A DNA stretch of 25,951 bases from Bryobacteraceae bacterium. GTDB taxonomy: Bacteria; Acidobacteriota; Terriglobia; Bryobacterales; Bryobacteraceae. The notes beneath the pieces are model-generated. The model was not told where the DNA came from and did no database searches. It was given only the letters and a program-made list of their open reading frames with translations. Location of the stretch: assembly GCA_025350445.1 (NCBI GenBank), contig JANXXV010000890.1, positions 1 to 25,951 of the forward strand. The letters run 5' to 3'. Shown here in pieces: positions 15,489 to 23,743 of the stretch (its first letter is position 1; each line of letters starts with the position of its first letter). The position numbers and the translations under genes were made by a program.

Positions 15489-16606
15489 AGCACCGCCCGT
15501 GGATAGTCGCATTCCTGGCGACGGCACTTGTCTTCGCCTGGCAGGTAAGTACGGTTCACTTCAACTATGCGGGCAATTGGACGGGCCTGTTCTGTACCGG
15601 AGCCAGCTTGCCGGCGCCACCGGAATTGGACCCGGGCACGAGGCGGTCCGTTCATCCCATCGGATACGACGGCCAGATGTACCGCTATATCGCGCATGAT
15701 CCGTTCTTCCGCATGGGCTATGCCCAAAATGTGGACGATGCGAGATTGCGTTATAGCCGGATTCTTGTTCCCTTGGCTGCTTACGCCCTCGCCGGCGGCA
15801 GGCAATCCATCATCGACTACAGCTTCGTTCTGGTGATTCTGCTCTCGGTCTTCGCAGGCTGCTATTGGTCGAGTTCCTATTCCCTCCTCCATCGCAGAAG
15901 TGCCTGGTGGGGAATGGTGTTTCTGTTGGCGCCGGCAACCATAACTTCGATCGATCGAATGCTGGTGGACGGAACGTTGGCCGCGCTTTTCGCCGGGTTT
16001 CTGCTCTTCGCCGAACGCCGGGACTGGCGCCGCCTGCTCGCGGTCTGCACGCTGGCGGCGCTAACCAGAGACACCGGCATCTTCCTGGCGGCTGCGGTTG
16101 TTCTGGCGGCGCTACCGGTACGGGATTTCAGGCGGGCAGCGTTATTCGGTGCGTCCCTTCTGCCTGCGGCTGCCTGGGCCGTCTTCGTGTCAAACCACAC
16201 GCAGCGTTCCACTGCGTATCAAATCGCAACCTACCCGTTAATTGGCCATGCGCAACGGCTATTGGTTTTCCGGCGCGACCCGGAACTTTGGAAACAGTCC
16301 ATCTTGCAAGCCACCGATGTCATTGCGTTGGCGGGGCTGTTGGTTTGCCTGGGTCTCGCCGTCTATTGGATACTTCCCGAACGGGTGCGGGAGATACAGC
16401 TATGTGTGGGTTTGTTTGTGATCCTGGGACTGGTGTTGGGTTCGCCGTCACATTTGATCGATCCTTACGGCTACGCCCGGCCCGTCTCGCCACTGTTGCT
16501 TTTCCTTATGCTTCGCCAATCTGCTGTTCCGTTGACATTGACGCTCGCCGTTAGCCTCAACCTGGTCAGCCAGGTTGCCGGAGTGGCTAAGGGGCTGTTC
16601 CGATAA
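15485..16606 (+). CDS. Uncharacterised polytopic membrane protein, GT-C-like
   Basis: A 373-residue, strongly hydrophobic protein starting at TTG (15485-15487), which overlaps the previous stop as TTGA and so is probably translationally coupled. After the first helix there is an external loop with H-P-I-G-Y-D-G-Q-M-Y-R-Y-I-A-H-D-P at about 57-73, then about eight further helices. L-A-A-L-T-R-D-T-G-I-F-L-A at about 190-202 resembles the L-x-R-x-x-G/T segment common in bacterial GT-C-like surface-glycan membrane proteins. The Y-D-G-Q loop is typical of uncharacterised proteins annotated as mannosyltransferase-like. The substrate is unknown. Its final 20 bp overlap the 3' end of the convergent GT4 gene, so no terminator separates them. 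Confidence 0.7.
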   Translation: MKHRPWIVAFLATALVFAWQVSTVHFNYAGNWTGLFCTGASLPAPPELDPGTRRSVHPIGYDGQMYRYIAHDPFFRMGYAQNVDDARLRYSRILVPLAAYALAGGRQSIIDYSFVLVILLSVFAGCYWSSSYSLLHRRSAWWGMVFLLAPATITSIDRMLVDGTLAALFAGFLLFAERRDWRRLLAVCTLAALTRDTGIFLAAAVVLAALPVRDFRRAALFGASLLPAAAWAVFVSNHTQRSTAYQIATYPLIGHAQRLLVFRRDPELWKQSILQATDVIALAGLLVCLGLAVYWILPERVREIQLCVGLFVILGLVLGSPSHLIDPYGYARPVSPLLLFLMLRQSAVPLTLTLAVSLNLVSQVAGVAKGLFR

Positions 16607-17669
16607 TCGCCGCCAATGTTTCCCGGGCGGCGGCCTGCCAGGTAAACTCAGCCGCGCGTTGGCGGCCCGCGCCGCGCAGGGAAGGATCGGAAGTAATCAT
16701 CTTCATCGCCTGCAGCATTCCAGCGTCGTCATGCGGTTCAAACAGTATGGCCAAAGAATGCACAATGCTGCGGAGAGGTTCAATGGAAGACGATGCCAGC
16801 GGAACGCCCGCCGCCATTGCTTCCAGTACCGGCATCCCGAATCCCTCGAAGGTCGACGGATATATAAAGGCAGATGCGCCGCGGAACAGGGCATACAAAT
16901 CTTCTCGCGGAATCCAACCCGTTAGCCGGACATGTTCATCCGCTAGCTTCTCGAGCAGGTCTGCGTGAAATCCCCGCAGACCTGCTATTACCAGCCGGAA
17001 TTCGGGGCGGTTCTTGCGAAATTCGGCGAAGACACGGATCAACCGCTCGAGATTTTTGTGCGGGTGAAGGGTGGAGACGCAGAGCAGATATGGGTCGTCT
17101 GGATCGGGGTCGTTCTGAATCTCGAAGAACTCGCGTTCTACGCCGTGCGGGGCAACCCGGATCTTAGATTCAGGCAGTTTATAGAAGCGCATCAGGTCCT
17201 GTTTCGTTGCCTCTGAAACAGCCACCAGCATAGCCGACCGGTTAGCTGCGGCGTAGAGGAACATGTCCCAAAATGGCAGCTCGAACCAGCGGAAATGTTC
17301 GGGATGCCGCTTGTGTTGCAGGTCGTGAAAAACGGTAACGGACGGGCACGGGCAAAAGACCGGCGCGGTGAAGCCGGCGTTGAAGAGCCGGTCCAGCTTC
17401 AGCCGGCGTGCGGCCAGCGGCAGCCCAGTCTGCTCCCAGATCAACCGGCCCGGACGAAATACCGCATTGACGGGCTGGGGCAAGTGCTGGAAATTCGGCG
17501 CATCCGGAACCAGGTCCGCTCCCGTTTCGCGGTTGGTGAAAACGAAGTACTGATTCTCGCGGTCGATTCCGGCGAGAGCTTGCAGTAGATTACGCAGATA
17601 GATCTCGGTTCCGCCCACTCCGCCCGGGATCAGGTACAGCGCGTTGACGCCGATTCGGAGGGGGGCCAT
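16587..17669 (-). CDS. Glycosyltransferase family 4 (GT-B fold)
   Basis: A 360-residue cytoplasmic glycosyltransferase. The N-terminal Rossmann domain has the glycine-rich loop P-G-G-V-G-G-T-E at 15-22. The C-terminal domain has S-T-L-H-P-H-K-N-L (donor-binding start) at about 199-207, and the retaining E-x7-E motif F-E-G-F-G-M-P-V-L-E with E275 and E283. These are family 4 hallmarks; many members use GDP-mannose or UDP-sugars. It is the last gene of the minus-strand glycan cluster. Its ATG overlaps the stop of the TMTC-like gene as TAATG. A specific acceptor cannot be read, but lipid-linked oligosaccharide or exopolysaccharide assembly fits the context (inference). Confidence 0.9.
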   Translation of the reverse strand: MAPLRIGVNALYLIPGGVGGTEIYLRNLLQALAGIDRENQYFVFTNRETGADLVPDAPNFQHLPQPVNAVFRPGRLIWEQTGLPLAARRLKLDRLFNAGFTAPVFCPCPSVTVFHDLQHKRHPEHFRWFELPFWDMFLYAAANRSAMLVAVSEATKQDLMRFYKLPESKIRVAPHGVEREFFEIQNDPDPDDPYLLCVSTLHPHKNLERLIRVFAEFRKNRPEFRLVIAGLRGFHADLLEKLADEHVRLTGWIPREDLYALFRGASAFIYPSTFEGFGMPVLEAMAAGVPLASSSIEPLRSIVHSLAILFEPHDDAGMLQAMKMITSDPSLRGAGRQRAAEFTWQAAARETLAAIIGTAP

Positions 17670-19333
17670 TAGTGCTGCTTTTTGGCCATCGCCAAACCGT
17701 TGATCGCAACCTGATTCAGCGGGTTGATCGAGATGGCCCGCTGGAACTCGGCGGCGGCTTCTGAAAAGTTACCGGTGGTGAGGTAGTCGTTACCGCGGTA
17801 GACGAAGATCATCTCGAACTTGGGGTCGAGCTCCTCCGCCGTTGCCAGCGCGTCTAGCGATTCCGGCACGCGGCCCTGCTTGCCGTACATCATGCCAATG
17901 AGCGAATACACGTGTGCGGAAGGGATCATCCGGGCGGCCTGCTTTAGCCGTCCGATGGCCGCGTCTGTCTTAAGTGCGCAGTCTTCGGCCAGCGCCCAAT
18001 CGACCAGCAGGCTCTGATCGACCGGCTCAAGCTTCGATACCATCTCATAGTTCTGCATGGCTGCCTGGCATTGCCCGGTTTGCATCTGCGCATAGGCAAG
18101 TTGGAAATGCGGACGAGCCTTGTCCGGCGACTTGTTCACCGCATCCTGCCACAGTGCGGCCGGGTTGCCCCATAGCTCATTCCTCTGATAGGTTAACATA
18201 CCGGCGGCGGCCAGCACGGCAGCCAGCGTGGCGACCATTGCGCCGCGGCTCACTTTCCACCTGCGCAAAAACTCTACCGTGATCAGCAGCAGGCAGATGA
18301 ACGGAAGGTACACCCGGTGTTCCACCAACACGTCTTGGATGGGCACCACCGACGAGGTGGGCGCCAGTAGAATCAGGAAGCCGAAGAAGCCGTACGATGC
18401 TAGCGGATACTCCTTGCGGTATTTCCAGGCCAGCGCGACCAACGCCAGCAGGCCGATGAGATAGCCGATTGCGCCCTGGTCGAGGATGGTTCTCGAGATC
18501 GGGAAATCGTGATCGATGTTCAGACCCACCGGCAGCACGTACATCCTTAGATAGACCCAGATGGAACGGAACTGCGTGAACAGATACTGATACCACGTCA
18601 GATTCTTCAACTGGAATCCGGCCGAGCTTGAGTTCTTCAGCACCGTGACGACGGCAGCCATACCCAGAACAGCGCCGGCCGCGATGGGAGCGTACAGCTT
18701 CCAATTCCGTTTCATGCCTTCGCGATTCCAGTAGTAGTCCGTCAGAAGCAGCAGCACCGGCAGAACGACGGTATGCTCTTTCGTCAAAACGGCGAGCCCA
18801 AATAATACGAGGATAGCGATGACCGCCGGGACTGAGATGGCGGCGCTCGTGCGATAGAGAAACACTGCCAACGCGCCGAGGAAGAACAGGATGCTCATCG
18901 CTTCCGAGCGGCTGGCTACATACGCCACCGACTCGGTCTGAATAGGATGCAGGAGGAACAGCGCGCCGGCGAAGATGGCGAGCACCTCGCGCATCCATCC
19001 GGACTCGCCGGCCATCGCCAGAAACTTGCGGACTATTAGATATGCCAAGACCGAGTTAACGACGTGCAGCATCACGTTGAACCAGTGATATGCGTAAGGC
19101 TCGATTCCAGAAGACTGGTAGTTTATCCAATAACTGGCCATCAACAGCGGCCGGACGTTCGCCCAGAACGCCAGCGGCTTATCCAGATAAGTTGGATTCA
19201 TGAACGGCAGGTATACATCGTCGTAGACGAACGGCCCGCTCAGCGCCGGGCCGTAGACTTCAAATGCAATCAGAAAGGCGGCCAGAAAGCCCAGCGCGTA
19301 ATGCCACCACTTGGGATTATTACTTGTCTTCAT
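17669..19333 (-). CDS. TMTC-like membrane protein: GT-C-type helices plus C-terminal TPRs
   Basis: A 554-residue protein. The N-terminal helix leads into an external loop with G-P-F-V-Y-D-D-V-Y at 33-41, whose D38-D39 pair matches the double-acidic motif of TMTC/PMT-type mannosyltransferases. Next come R-P-L-L-M-A-S-Y-W-I-N-Y at 61-72 and Y-H-W-F-N-V-M-L-H at 82-90, also family-typical. About nine to ten helices follow. Residues from about 395 to the end form tetratricopeptide repeats (for example A-A-A-E-F-Q-R-A-I-S-I-N-P). Such enzymes are expected to take sugar from a polyprenyl-phosphate donor at the outer face of the membrane. The ATG at 19333 lies inside the end of the DUF2304 gene (14-bp overlap) and was preferred over a TTG at 19366. 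The adjacent DPM-synthase-like gene may supply the donor. Confidence 0.82.
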   Translation of the reverse strand: MKTSNNPKWWHYALGFLAAFLIAFEVYGPALSGPFVYDDVYLPFMNPTYLDKPLAFWANVRPLLMASYWINYQSSGIEPYAYHWFNVMLHVVNSVLAYLIVRKFLAMAGESGWMREVLAIFAGALFLLHPIQTESVAYVASRSEAMSILFFLGALAVFLYRTSAAISVPAVIAILVLFGLAVLTKEHTVVLPVLLLLTDYYWNREGMKRNWKLYAPIAAGAVLGMAAVVTVLKNSSSAGFQLKNLTWYQYLFTQFRSIWVYLRMYVLPVGLNIDHDFPISRTILDQGAIGYLIGLLALVALAWKYRKEYPLASYGFFGFLILLAPTSSVVPIQDVLVEHRVYLPFICLLLITVEFLRRWKVSRGAMVATLAAVLAAAGMLTYQRNELWGNPAALWQDAVNKSPDKARPHFQLAYAQMQTGQCQAAMQNYEMVSKLEPVDQSLLVDWALAEDCALKTDAAIGRLKQAARMIPSAHVYSLIGMMYGKQGRVPESLDALATAEELDPKFEMIFVYRGNDYLTTGNFSEAAAEFQRAISINPLNQVAINGLAMAKKQH

Positions 19334-19670
19334 GCGCCGAATACAACCGATACTCCAGTATGGCAAGCCGCTGCGCGAGGTCTGTGTTGGCGTCCTTCAA
19401 ATCTGAGATGCGGACAGAAAAACGGTAGAAGACCACCAGAAAGACCCAGGACGCGACGAGGATCAGTGCCAGCGGCGGGTAAGAAATGCCCATGTGGGCG
19501 GAAAGCCAATCGAGCAGCGAACTGCTGCGGGAGAGAATCAGCAGCGTAGCGGCGGCAGTGAGCCAACTGACCGAGTACTCCACACGGATGTGCGCGCGGC
19601 GCACGGAAAGCAATACCATGGCCATCAACGCGATGCTGAAGATGGCCATTACGTCTAAGAGCCTGTCCAT
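19320..19670 (-). CDS. DUF2304-like small membrane protein
   Basis: A 116-residue protein with three hydrophobic helices (about 5-22, 35-53 and 63-84) and a C-terminal coiled-coil-like tail (I-S-D-L-K-D-A-N-T-D-L-A-Q-R-L-A-I-L-E). Size, topology and the V-E-Y-S-V-S-W-L segment match DUF2304 proteins, which are commonly encoded next to dolichyl-phosphate-mannose-synthase-like GT2 genes, as here; no biochemical role is established. It has a very good ribosome binding site, AAGGAGG, 7 nt upstream of the ATG and embedded in the last codons of the GT2 gene. It may act as membrane anchor or partner of that synthase (inference). Confidence 0.8.
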   Translation of the reverse strand: MDRLLDVMAIFSIALMAMVLLSVRRAHIRVEYSVSWLTAAATLLILSRSSSLLDWLSAHMGISYPPLALILVASWVFLVVFYRFSVRISDLKDANTDLAQRLAILEYRLYSAHEDK

Positions 19671-19673
19671 GAT

Positions 19674-20393
19674 TTACCTCCTTCGCGGCCCATCGTACTT
19701 CAATATATTCACGAACACTCCCAGCAGAACGTGGACGATGTAGGACACCGATTTCATCGCCGTAATCGAACTTCGACCGGCTTTCCGGGGCCGGATATGG
19801 CAGGGCACCTCTTCAAACCGGAACGCCTTGCGCTTCAACACGACCAGTGCTTCGATCTCTGGATATTCCAGCGGGAAGCTCTTGCTGAAGACGGCCAGCG
19901 CCTCGCGATTCACTCCGACGAAACCAGACGTTGGGTCGGAAACCCATTTTCCCAAGATGGGCCGCAACACCAACCGGAAGAGCATGATGCCCGCGCCGCG
20001 AACAGGGCTGGTGAACTTTCCGCCTTGCACCAGGTAGCGGGACCCGATCACCATCTGGCAGCCGGTCTGCTTCAATTTCGCCAGGATGCCCGGGATGTCG
20101 TGCGGGTCGTGCTGACCATCGCCGTCTACGCGGATCACGAATTCGTAGCCCAGTTCGAAGGCCAGTTTGTAGCCCGCTTGCACGCAGCCGCCGAGACCCA
20201 GGTGGGTGGGAAGCGCCAGGACGCGGGCTCCGGCGCCGCGGGCAGACGCGGCTGTGGCATCCCCGGAAGAGTCGTCGATCACCAGCACAGGGACGCCGGG
20301 AAGCACTGCATTCACTTCGGCCACAACCGAACCCACCGCACCTTCTTCGTTGAACGCCGGGATGATGATCAGCAGGTTCGGGGCGGTGCTCAT
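19674..20393 (-). CDS. Glycosyltransferase family 2, dolichyl-phosphate-mannose-synthase-like
   Basis: A 239-residue GT-A enzyme. The start of the fold is I-I-I-P-A-F-N-E-E-G at 9-18. V-I-D-D-S-S at 39-43 binds the nucleotide, and the metal-binding D-x-D is V-D-G-D-G-Q-H-D-P with D90 and D92. G-L-G-G-C-V-Q-A-G-Y is another DPM1-like segment. The C-terminus is hydrophobic (S-Y-I-V-H-V-L-L-G-V-F) but has no complete multi-helix anchor, as in soluble or monotopic DPM synthases. It would charge a polyprenyl phosphate with a sugar from a nucleotide donor (GDP-mannose in classical members). Its ATG overlaps the upstream GT2 stop as ATGA. DUF2304 and TMTC-like genes follow immediately, suggesting one pathway. 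Confidence 0.9.
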   Translation of the reverse strand: MSTAPNLLIIIPAFNEEGAVGSVVAEVNAVLPGVPVLVIDDSSGDATAASARGAGARVLALPTHLGLGGCVQAGYKLAFELGYEFVIRVDGDGQHDPHDIPGILAKLKQTGCQMVIGSRYLVQGGKFTSPVRGAGIMLFRLVLRPILGKWVSDPTSGFVGVNREALAVFSKSFPLEYPEIEALVVLKRKAFRFEEVPCHIRPRKAGRSSITAMKSVSYIVHVLLGVFVNILKYDGPRRR

Positions 20394-21400
20394 AGAGATG
20401 CTACCTGTTTAGAGGAGATGGAATGGGCTTGCAGCAGGCCGCGGAACCCGGCCACGGTCAAGCGGGCCGTCTTCCGGATTTTGCGGCGTTGGCGAAGTAA
20501 CTCCGGCAAGCGCACCAGCGCCGCGGCGTGGGCCTTGGCTACGAACCAGATCAATGCTAATCCGCTGCCGCCTTGCCGGTATTCGGCGGCTGCGCCTCTG
20601 CCTGCGAACATCACCGCTACGTGCCAGAAATAGCGGACGGCCGCGTAGACCGGCGCGGTCAGCAACATGCCTGCCGGGAAGTTTTTGATCACAGTGAACA
20701 GCCGATTACGTTCCACGTAATAGGCCTTCAACGACGAAACCCGGCCGGCCGAGTGCGAATAGCGATGATCCACGATCGCCTCCGGCACGTAGAGGCATTT
20801 CCATCCCGCCCATGAGGCGCGTAACCCGAGGTCGGTATCTTCGCAGTAGAGGAAGAAGCTATCATCGAACAGGCCGATCTCTTCCAGCATTTTGCGGCGG
20901 TACAAGGCTGCCGAGCCGCTAGGGAGAAGCACTTCCTCCAGACGGTCATACTGCGCGGGATCGCGCAGATGGCCGCGCTGCCTGCTGCTGCCGTCGCCTG
21001 CGATCAACATGCCGGCGGAATCCAACTTTCCGCTGGAGAAGAGGCGCACTTTCGAGGCGCACATTCCTACGTCCGGCCTACCCTCAACTGCCGCCATCAG
21101 CGACGCTAACCAGTTTGGGTCCGCTACGGCATCGTCGTTCAAGGTCGCCAGGAATTCCGAGCTAGACAGGTGAAATGCCTGATTGATAGCGCCTCCGAAG
21201 CCAACGTTCACGGTGTTCTCGATGACCCTCGCCCGCGCTCCGGCTGCTTTGCGGCGGCGCACCAGTTGCTGCCCGCTATTATCGACAATGATGACGTCGA
21301 AGTCGCGACGGGACTGCTCTTCCAGCGAACGGACGCAATCGACAAGAGTATCGTCCGCCGTCAGAGTCGGTATGACGACGGTAACGCAGGGGGCAAGCAA
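20390..21400 (-). CDS. Glycosyltransferase family 2, rhamnosyltransferase-like
   Basis: A 336-residue GT-A glycosyltransferase. V-T-V-V-I-P-T-L at 6-13 opens the fold, I-I-V-D-N-S-G at 37-43 contacts the nucleotide, N-V-G-F-G-G-A-I-N at 65-73 is typical of the WbbL/rhamnosyl group, and L-N-D-D-A at 87-91 is the DxD-equivalent. The mid-region has G-S-A-A-L-Y-R-R-K and F-F-L-Y-C-E-D-T-D-L-G-L-R, the usual acceptor-site block. A hydrophobic stretch near 255-275 may attach it to the membrane. It starts at a TTG (21398-21400); an in-frame TAA only 9 nt upstream excludes longer forms. Sugar and acceptor are not determinable. It lies 9 nt after the FG-GAP gene and overlaps the next gene by four bases. 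Confidence 0.88.
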   Translation of the reverse strand: MLAPCVTVVIPTLTADDTLVDCVRSLEEQSRRDFDVIIVDNSGQQLVRRRKAAGARARVIENTVNVGFGGAINQAFHLSSSEFLATLNDDAVADPNWLASLMAAVEGRPDVGMCASKVRLFSSGKLDSAGMLIAGDGSSRQRGHLRDPAQYDRLEEVLLPSGSAALYRRKMLEEIGLFDDSFFLYCEDTDLGLRASWAGWKCLYVPEAIVDHRYSHSAGRVSSLKAYYVERNRLFTVIKNFPAGMLLTAPVYAAVRYFWHVAVMFAGRGAAAEYRQGGSGLALIWFVAKAHAAALVRLPELLRQRRKIRKTARLTVAGFRGLLQAHSISSKQVASL

Positions 21401-21409
21401 GTCTAAAGT

Positions 21410-22570
21410 TTACCTTGTCTTCCCGCCGGTATTCTCGTACCACTTCAGGTTCGTGGTGGCGGACCCGATGCACACAATGTCGATCTTACCGTCGCCGTTA
21501 AGATCGCCGGTGGCGCAGGCTGCCGCGGCCATTCCGCCCGAGTCCAAAGTCGACCGGGTCCAGGTCTTCCCTTTTGGATCTTCGGAGTTATAGATGTAGA
21601 CGCTGCGACCGGTACCGCGATATCCGGCTATAATTTCATCGCGGCCATCGCCGTTGAGGTCGGCGGTGGCGATGGTGTGACCGTCTACCAGAGTCTTATC
21701 GATCACCTGGCGCTCGAACTTGTCCTTGGATCGTTCATGATAGACCACCACCTGATTGCCGTGCCAGGGCTCGACCGCCGCCAGGAACCGCTTGCCTTTG
21801 AGAGTGCCAACGGCTATGTCGCTCGACCCGCCCTGCGGCCAGGGAGCGGGGTCACCCTTGGAGATTTCGGTTCGAGTCCAGGCGCCGTTCTTTTCCAGAT
21901 GGTAGCGGTGGATGCCCACAAAGCTGGCAGTCAGGATGTCTTCCGCCTTGCCGCCTTTCGACCACTTGGATATGAAGATGCCGTGGACCACCCCTTGGTT
22001 GGCATCGCTGACGAGTTGGCGCTTCCATTCACCCGGGCGGTAGTAGACGAGCGGGGTGTTGTCGCGGTAGTCGGGCTTTTCGGCTTTTGCCCCGGTTAGC
22101 GCTGCGTTTACCAATACCTTCTTGCCGCTGCCGTCGATGTCCGCCCAGCGCAGGCGGTGCGAGGTGGTTAAGCGGTCAATCTCCTTGACTGTCCAGGGTT
22201 GGCGCGGGTCGCCGTTGTGGACTAGGACGGACAAAATGCCGATGCTGTTCTTGGCTTCATTGGCGAATTCAGTGGCCAGGACCAATTCCGGGATGCCGTC
22301 GCCATCGGTGTCCCAAGCGGCTACGTTGATCATCCGATTGAGATTGCCGGCGATGACGTGGCGTTCCCAGGTGGGGTTTTCGAACCAGACCAGTTCCTTC
22401 ATTCCGCTGGCCAGAGCGATGAGGTCGGGTTTGCCATCATGGTTCATATCCGCGATTACCACCTGATAGCCGCCCTTGAGGTCGGTGGCTAAGGTGTGCT
22501 CGACGAAAGACGAGCCGGCGCCCGCGGCGTGGCAGGCGGAGAGGATGAGTAGAGCCGATGTGAGTCGCAC
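21410..22570 (-). CDS. Exported FG-GAP/VCBS repeat protein, possible lipoprotein
   Basis: A 386-residue protein starting at GTG with an N-terminal signal: M-R-L-T, a short hydrophobic core, and L-S-A-C at 10-13, which fits a lipobox and predicts a lipidated cysteine at 13, although the signal is very short. The body has repeated calcium-binding-like FG-GAP/VCBS blades, seen as D-M-N-H-D-G-K-P-D, D-T-D-G-D-G-I-P-E, D-L-N-G-D-G-R-D-E and D-L-N-G-D-G-K-I-D, so it is probably a beta-propeller at the cell surface or in the periplasm. Such proteins mediate binding or adhesion; the ligand is unknown. It is the first gene of the minus-strand glycan cluster and is divergent from the PD40 gene, with 30 bp between them. 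Confidence 0.8.
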   Translation of the reverse strand: MRLTSALLILSACHAAGAGSSFVEHTLATDLKGGYQVVIADMNHDGKPDLIALASGMKELVWFENPTWERHVIAGNLNRMINVAAWDTDGDGIPELVLATEFANEAKNSIGILSVLVHNGDPRQPWTVKEIDRLTTSHRLRWADIDGSGKKVLVNAALTGAKAEKPDYRDNTPLVYYRPGEWKRQLVSDANQGVVHGIFISKWSKGGKAEDILTASFVGIHRYHLEKNGAWTRTEISKGDPAPWPQGGSSDIAVGTLKGKRFLAAVEPWHGNQVVVYHERSKDKFERQVIDKTLVDGHTIATADLNGDGRDEIIAGYRGTGRSVYIYNSEDPKGKTWTRSTLDSGGMAAAACATGDLNGDGKIDIVCIGSATTNLKWYENTGGKTR

Positions 22571-22600
22571 AGACTACAATCATGTAAAAGAGGCTCAACA

Positions 22601-23602
22601 ATGGCAAGGTTTTTCTTTTTGGCAGTGCTGGCTAGCGGGGTGGTTTTTGCGGAATCGCATCTGTCGAACATTACGCAACTGACGTCTGGAGGGCAGAATG
22701 CGGAAGCTTATTGGGCTCCGGATGGGGAGCGGCTGATCTTCCAATCGACACGCGGGGACCTGCAGTGCGATCAGATTTTCGTGATGAATGCCGACGGGAC
22801 GGATCAACATATGGTTTCGACCGGGAAGGGCCGGACCACTTGCGGGTACTTTTTGGCGGATGGCAAACATATTGTCTACGCATCGACACATGAGGCGGAC
22901 CCGGCGTGCCCGCCGGCGGCTGACCGGAGCAAGGGTTATGTTTGGGCGGTGTATCCGGGGTATGACATCTACCTGGCCACCGATGCGGGGAAGATTGAGA
23001 AGAAGCTGACGGATTCGCCAGGGTATGACGCGGAAGCTACGGTGAACTGGAAGACCGGGCGGATCGCTTACACATCAATGGCGTCGGGCGATTTGGACCT
23101 TTGGACCATGAAGTCGGACGGGTCGGACAAGAAGCAGGTTACGAAGAGTGAAGGGTATGACGGCGGGTCGTTTTTCTCGCCGAATGGGAAGAAGTTGGTC
23201 TGGCGGGCGAATCATCCGGGTACGCCTGAGGGGTTGAAGAAGTATAAGGACTTGCTGGCTGACAACCTGACTACTCCGATGAAGATGGAGATTATGGTTG
23301 GCAATGCGGACGGGAAGAACGTGGCGCAGTTGACCAGTTTTGGATGCGCCAGTTTTGCGCCGGTGTTTACGCCGGATGGGAAGAAGATTCTATTTGCATC
23401 GAACAAGAATAGTTGCGATGGGCGGAAGTTCGAGTTGTTTATGATGAACGCGGACGGGTCCGGGTTGGAGCAGGTTACTGACTTTGGAGGGTTCACGTCG
23501 TTCCCGGAGTTTTCCCCGGACGGGAAGAGACTGGTGTTCTGCTCGGATAAGGACGCGAAACAGCGCTACGAGTTCAATATTTTCACGGCGGACTGGAAGT
23601 AG
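22601..23602 (+). CDS. Exported PD40 (TolB-like) beta-propeller protein
   Basis: A 333-residue protein with a Sec signal peptide (M-A-R-F-F-F-L-A-V-L-A-S-G-V-V-F-A, cleavage after A17 likely). The mature part has PD40/WD40-like repeats with the hallmark S-P-D-G-K-x-L/I-x-F: A-P-D-G-E-R-L-I-F, S-P-N-G-K-K-L-V-W, T-P-D-G-K-K-I-L-F and S-P-D-G-K-R-L-V-F. M-N-A-D-G-T/S appears between blades. This is the architecture of the TolB propeller and of many acidobacterial exported proteins. There is no TolB N-terminal domain and no tol/pal gene nearby, so it is not TolB itself. The ATG follows AGAGG at normal spacing. Codon use is noticeably richer in GGG and TTG than in neighbouring genes, which may mean a different origin or expression level. 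Confidence 0.85.
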   Translation: MARFFFLAVLASGVVFAESHLSNITQLTSGGQNAEAYWAPDGERLIFQSTRGDLQCDQIFVMNADGTDQHMVSTGKGRTTCGYFLADGKHIVYASTHEADPACPPAADRSKGYVWAVYPGYDIYLATDAGKIEKKLTDSPGYDAEATVNWKTGRIAYTSMASGDLDLWTMKSDGSDKKQVTKSEGYDGGSFFSPNGKKLVWRANHPGTPEGLKKYKDLLADNLTTPMKMEIMVGNADGKNVAQLTSFGCASFAPVFTPDGKKILFASNKNSCDGRKFELFMMNADGSGLEQVTDFGGFTSFPEFSPDGKRLVFCSDKDAKQRYEFNIFTADWK

Positions 23603-23743
23603 CGTTCAATTGCAGATTCACACGGCGCCCGGTATGGGACGATATCGCACTATTTACTCAACTCAGCGGCAGTTGGCTGCGCGGTTGACGAGAGCGACGG
23701 ACGAGATCTTGAGCGCGATGCCGAAATTGCGTGGAAATTGCGA

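Noticed and set aside
18177..18998. 273-codon minus-strand frame within the TMTC-like gene
   Set aside because: It is a shadow frame: low complexity in Arg/Gly/Ser and no recognisable domain, whereas the main frame has TMTC and TPR motifs.
19731..20633. 300-codon + strand frame opposite the two GT2 genes
   Set aside because: It is antisense to well-supported glycosyltransferase motifs and has no domain or RBS support.
23603..23743. Possible small gene or terminator between the PD40 and Usp genes
   Set aside because: The frame at 23484-23789 overlaps the PD40 gene and has no coding character. No hairpin with a T-run is visible.
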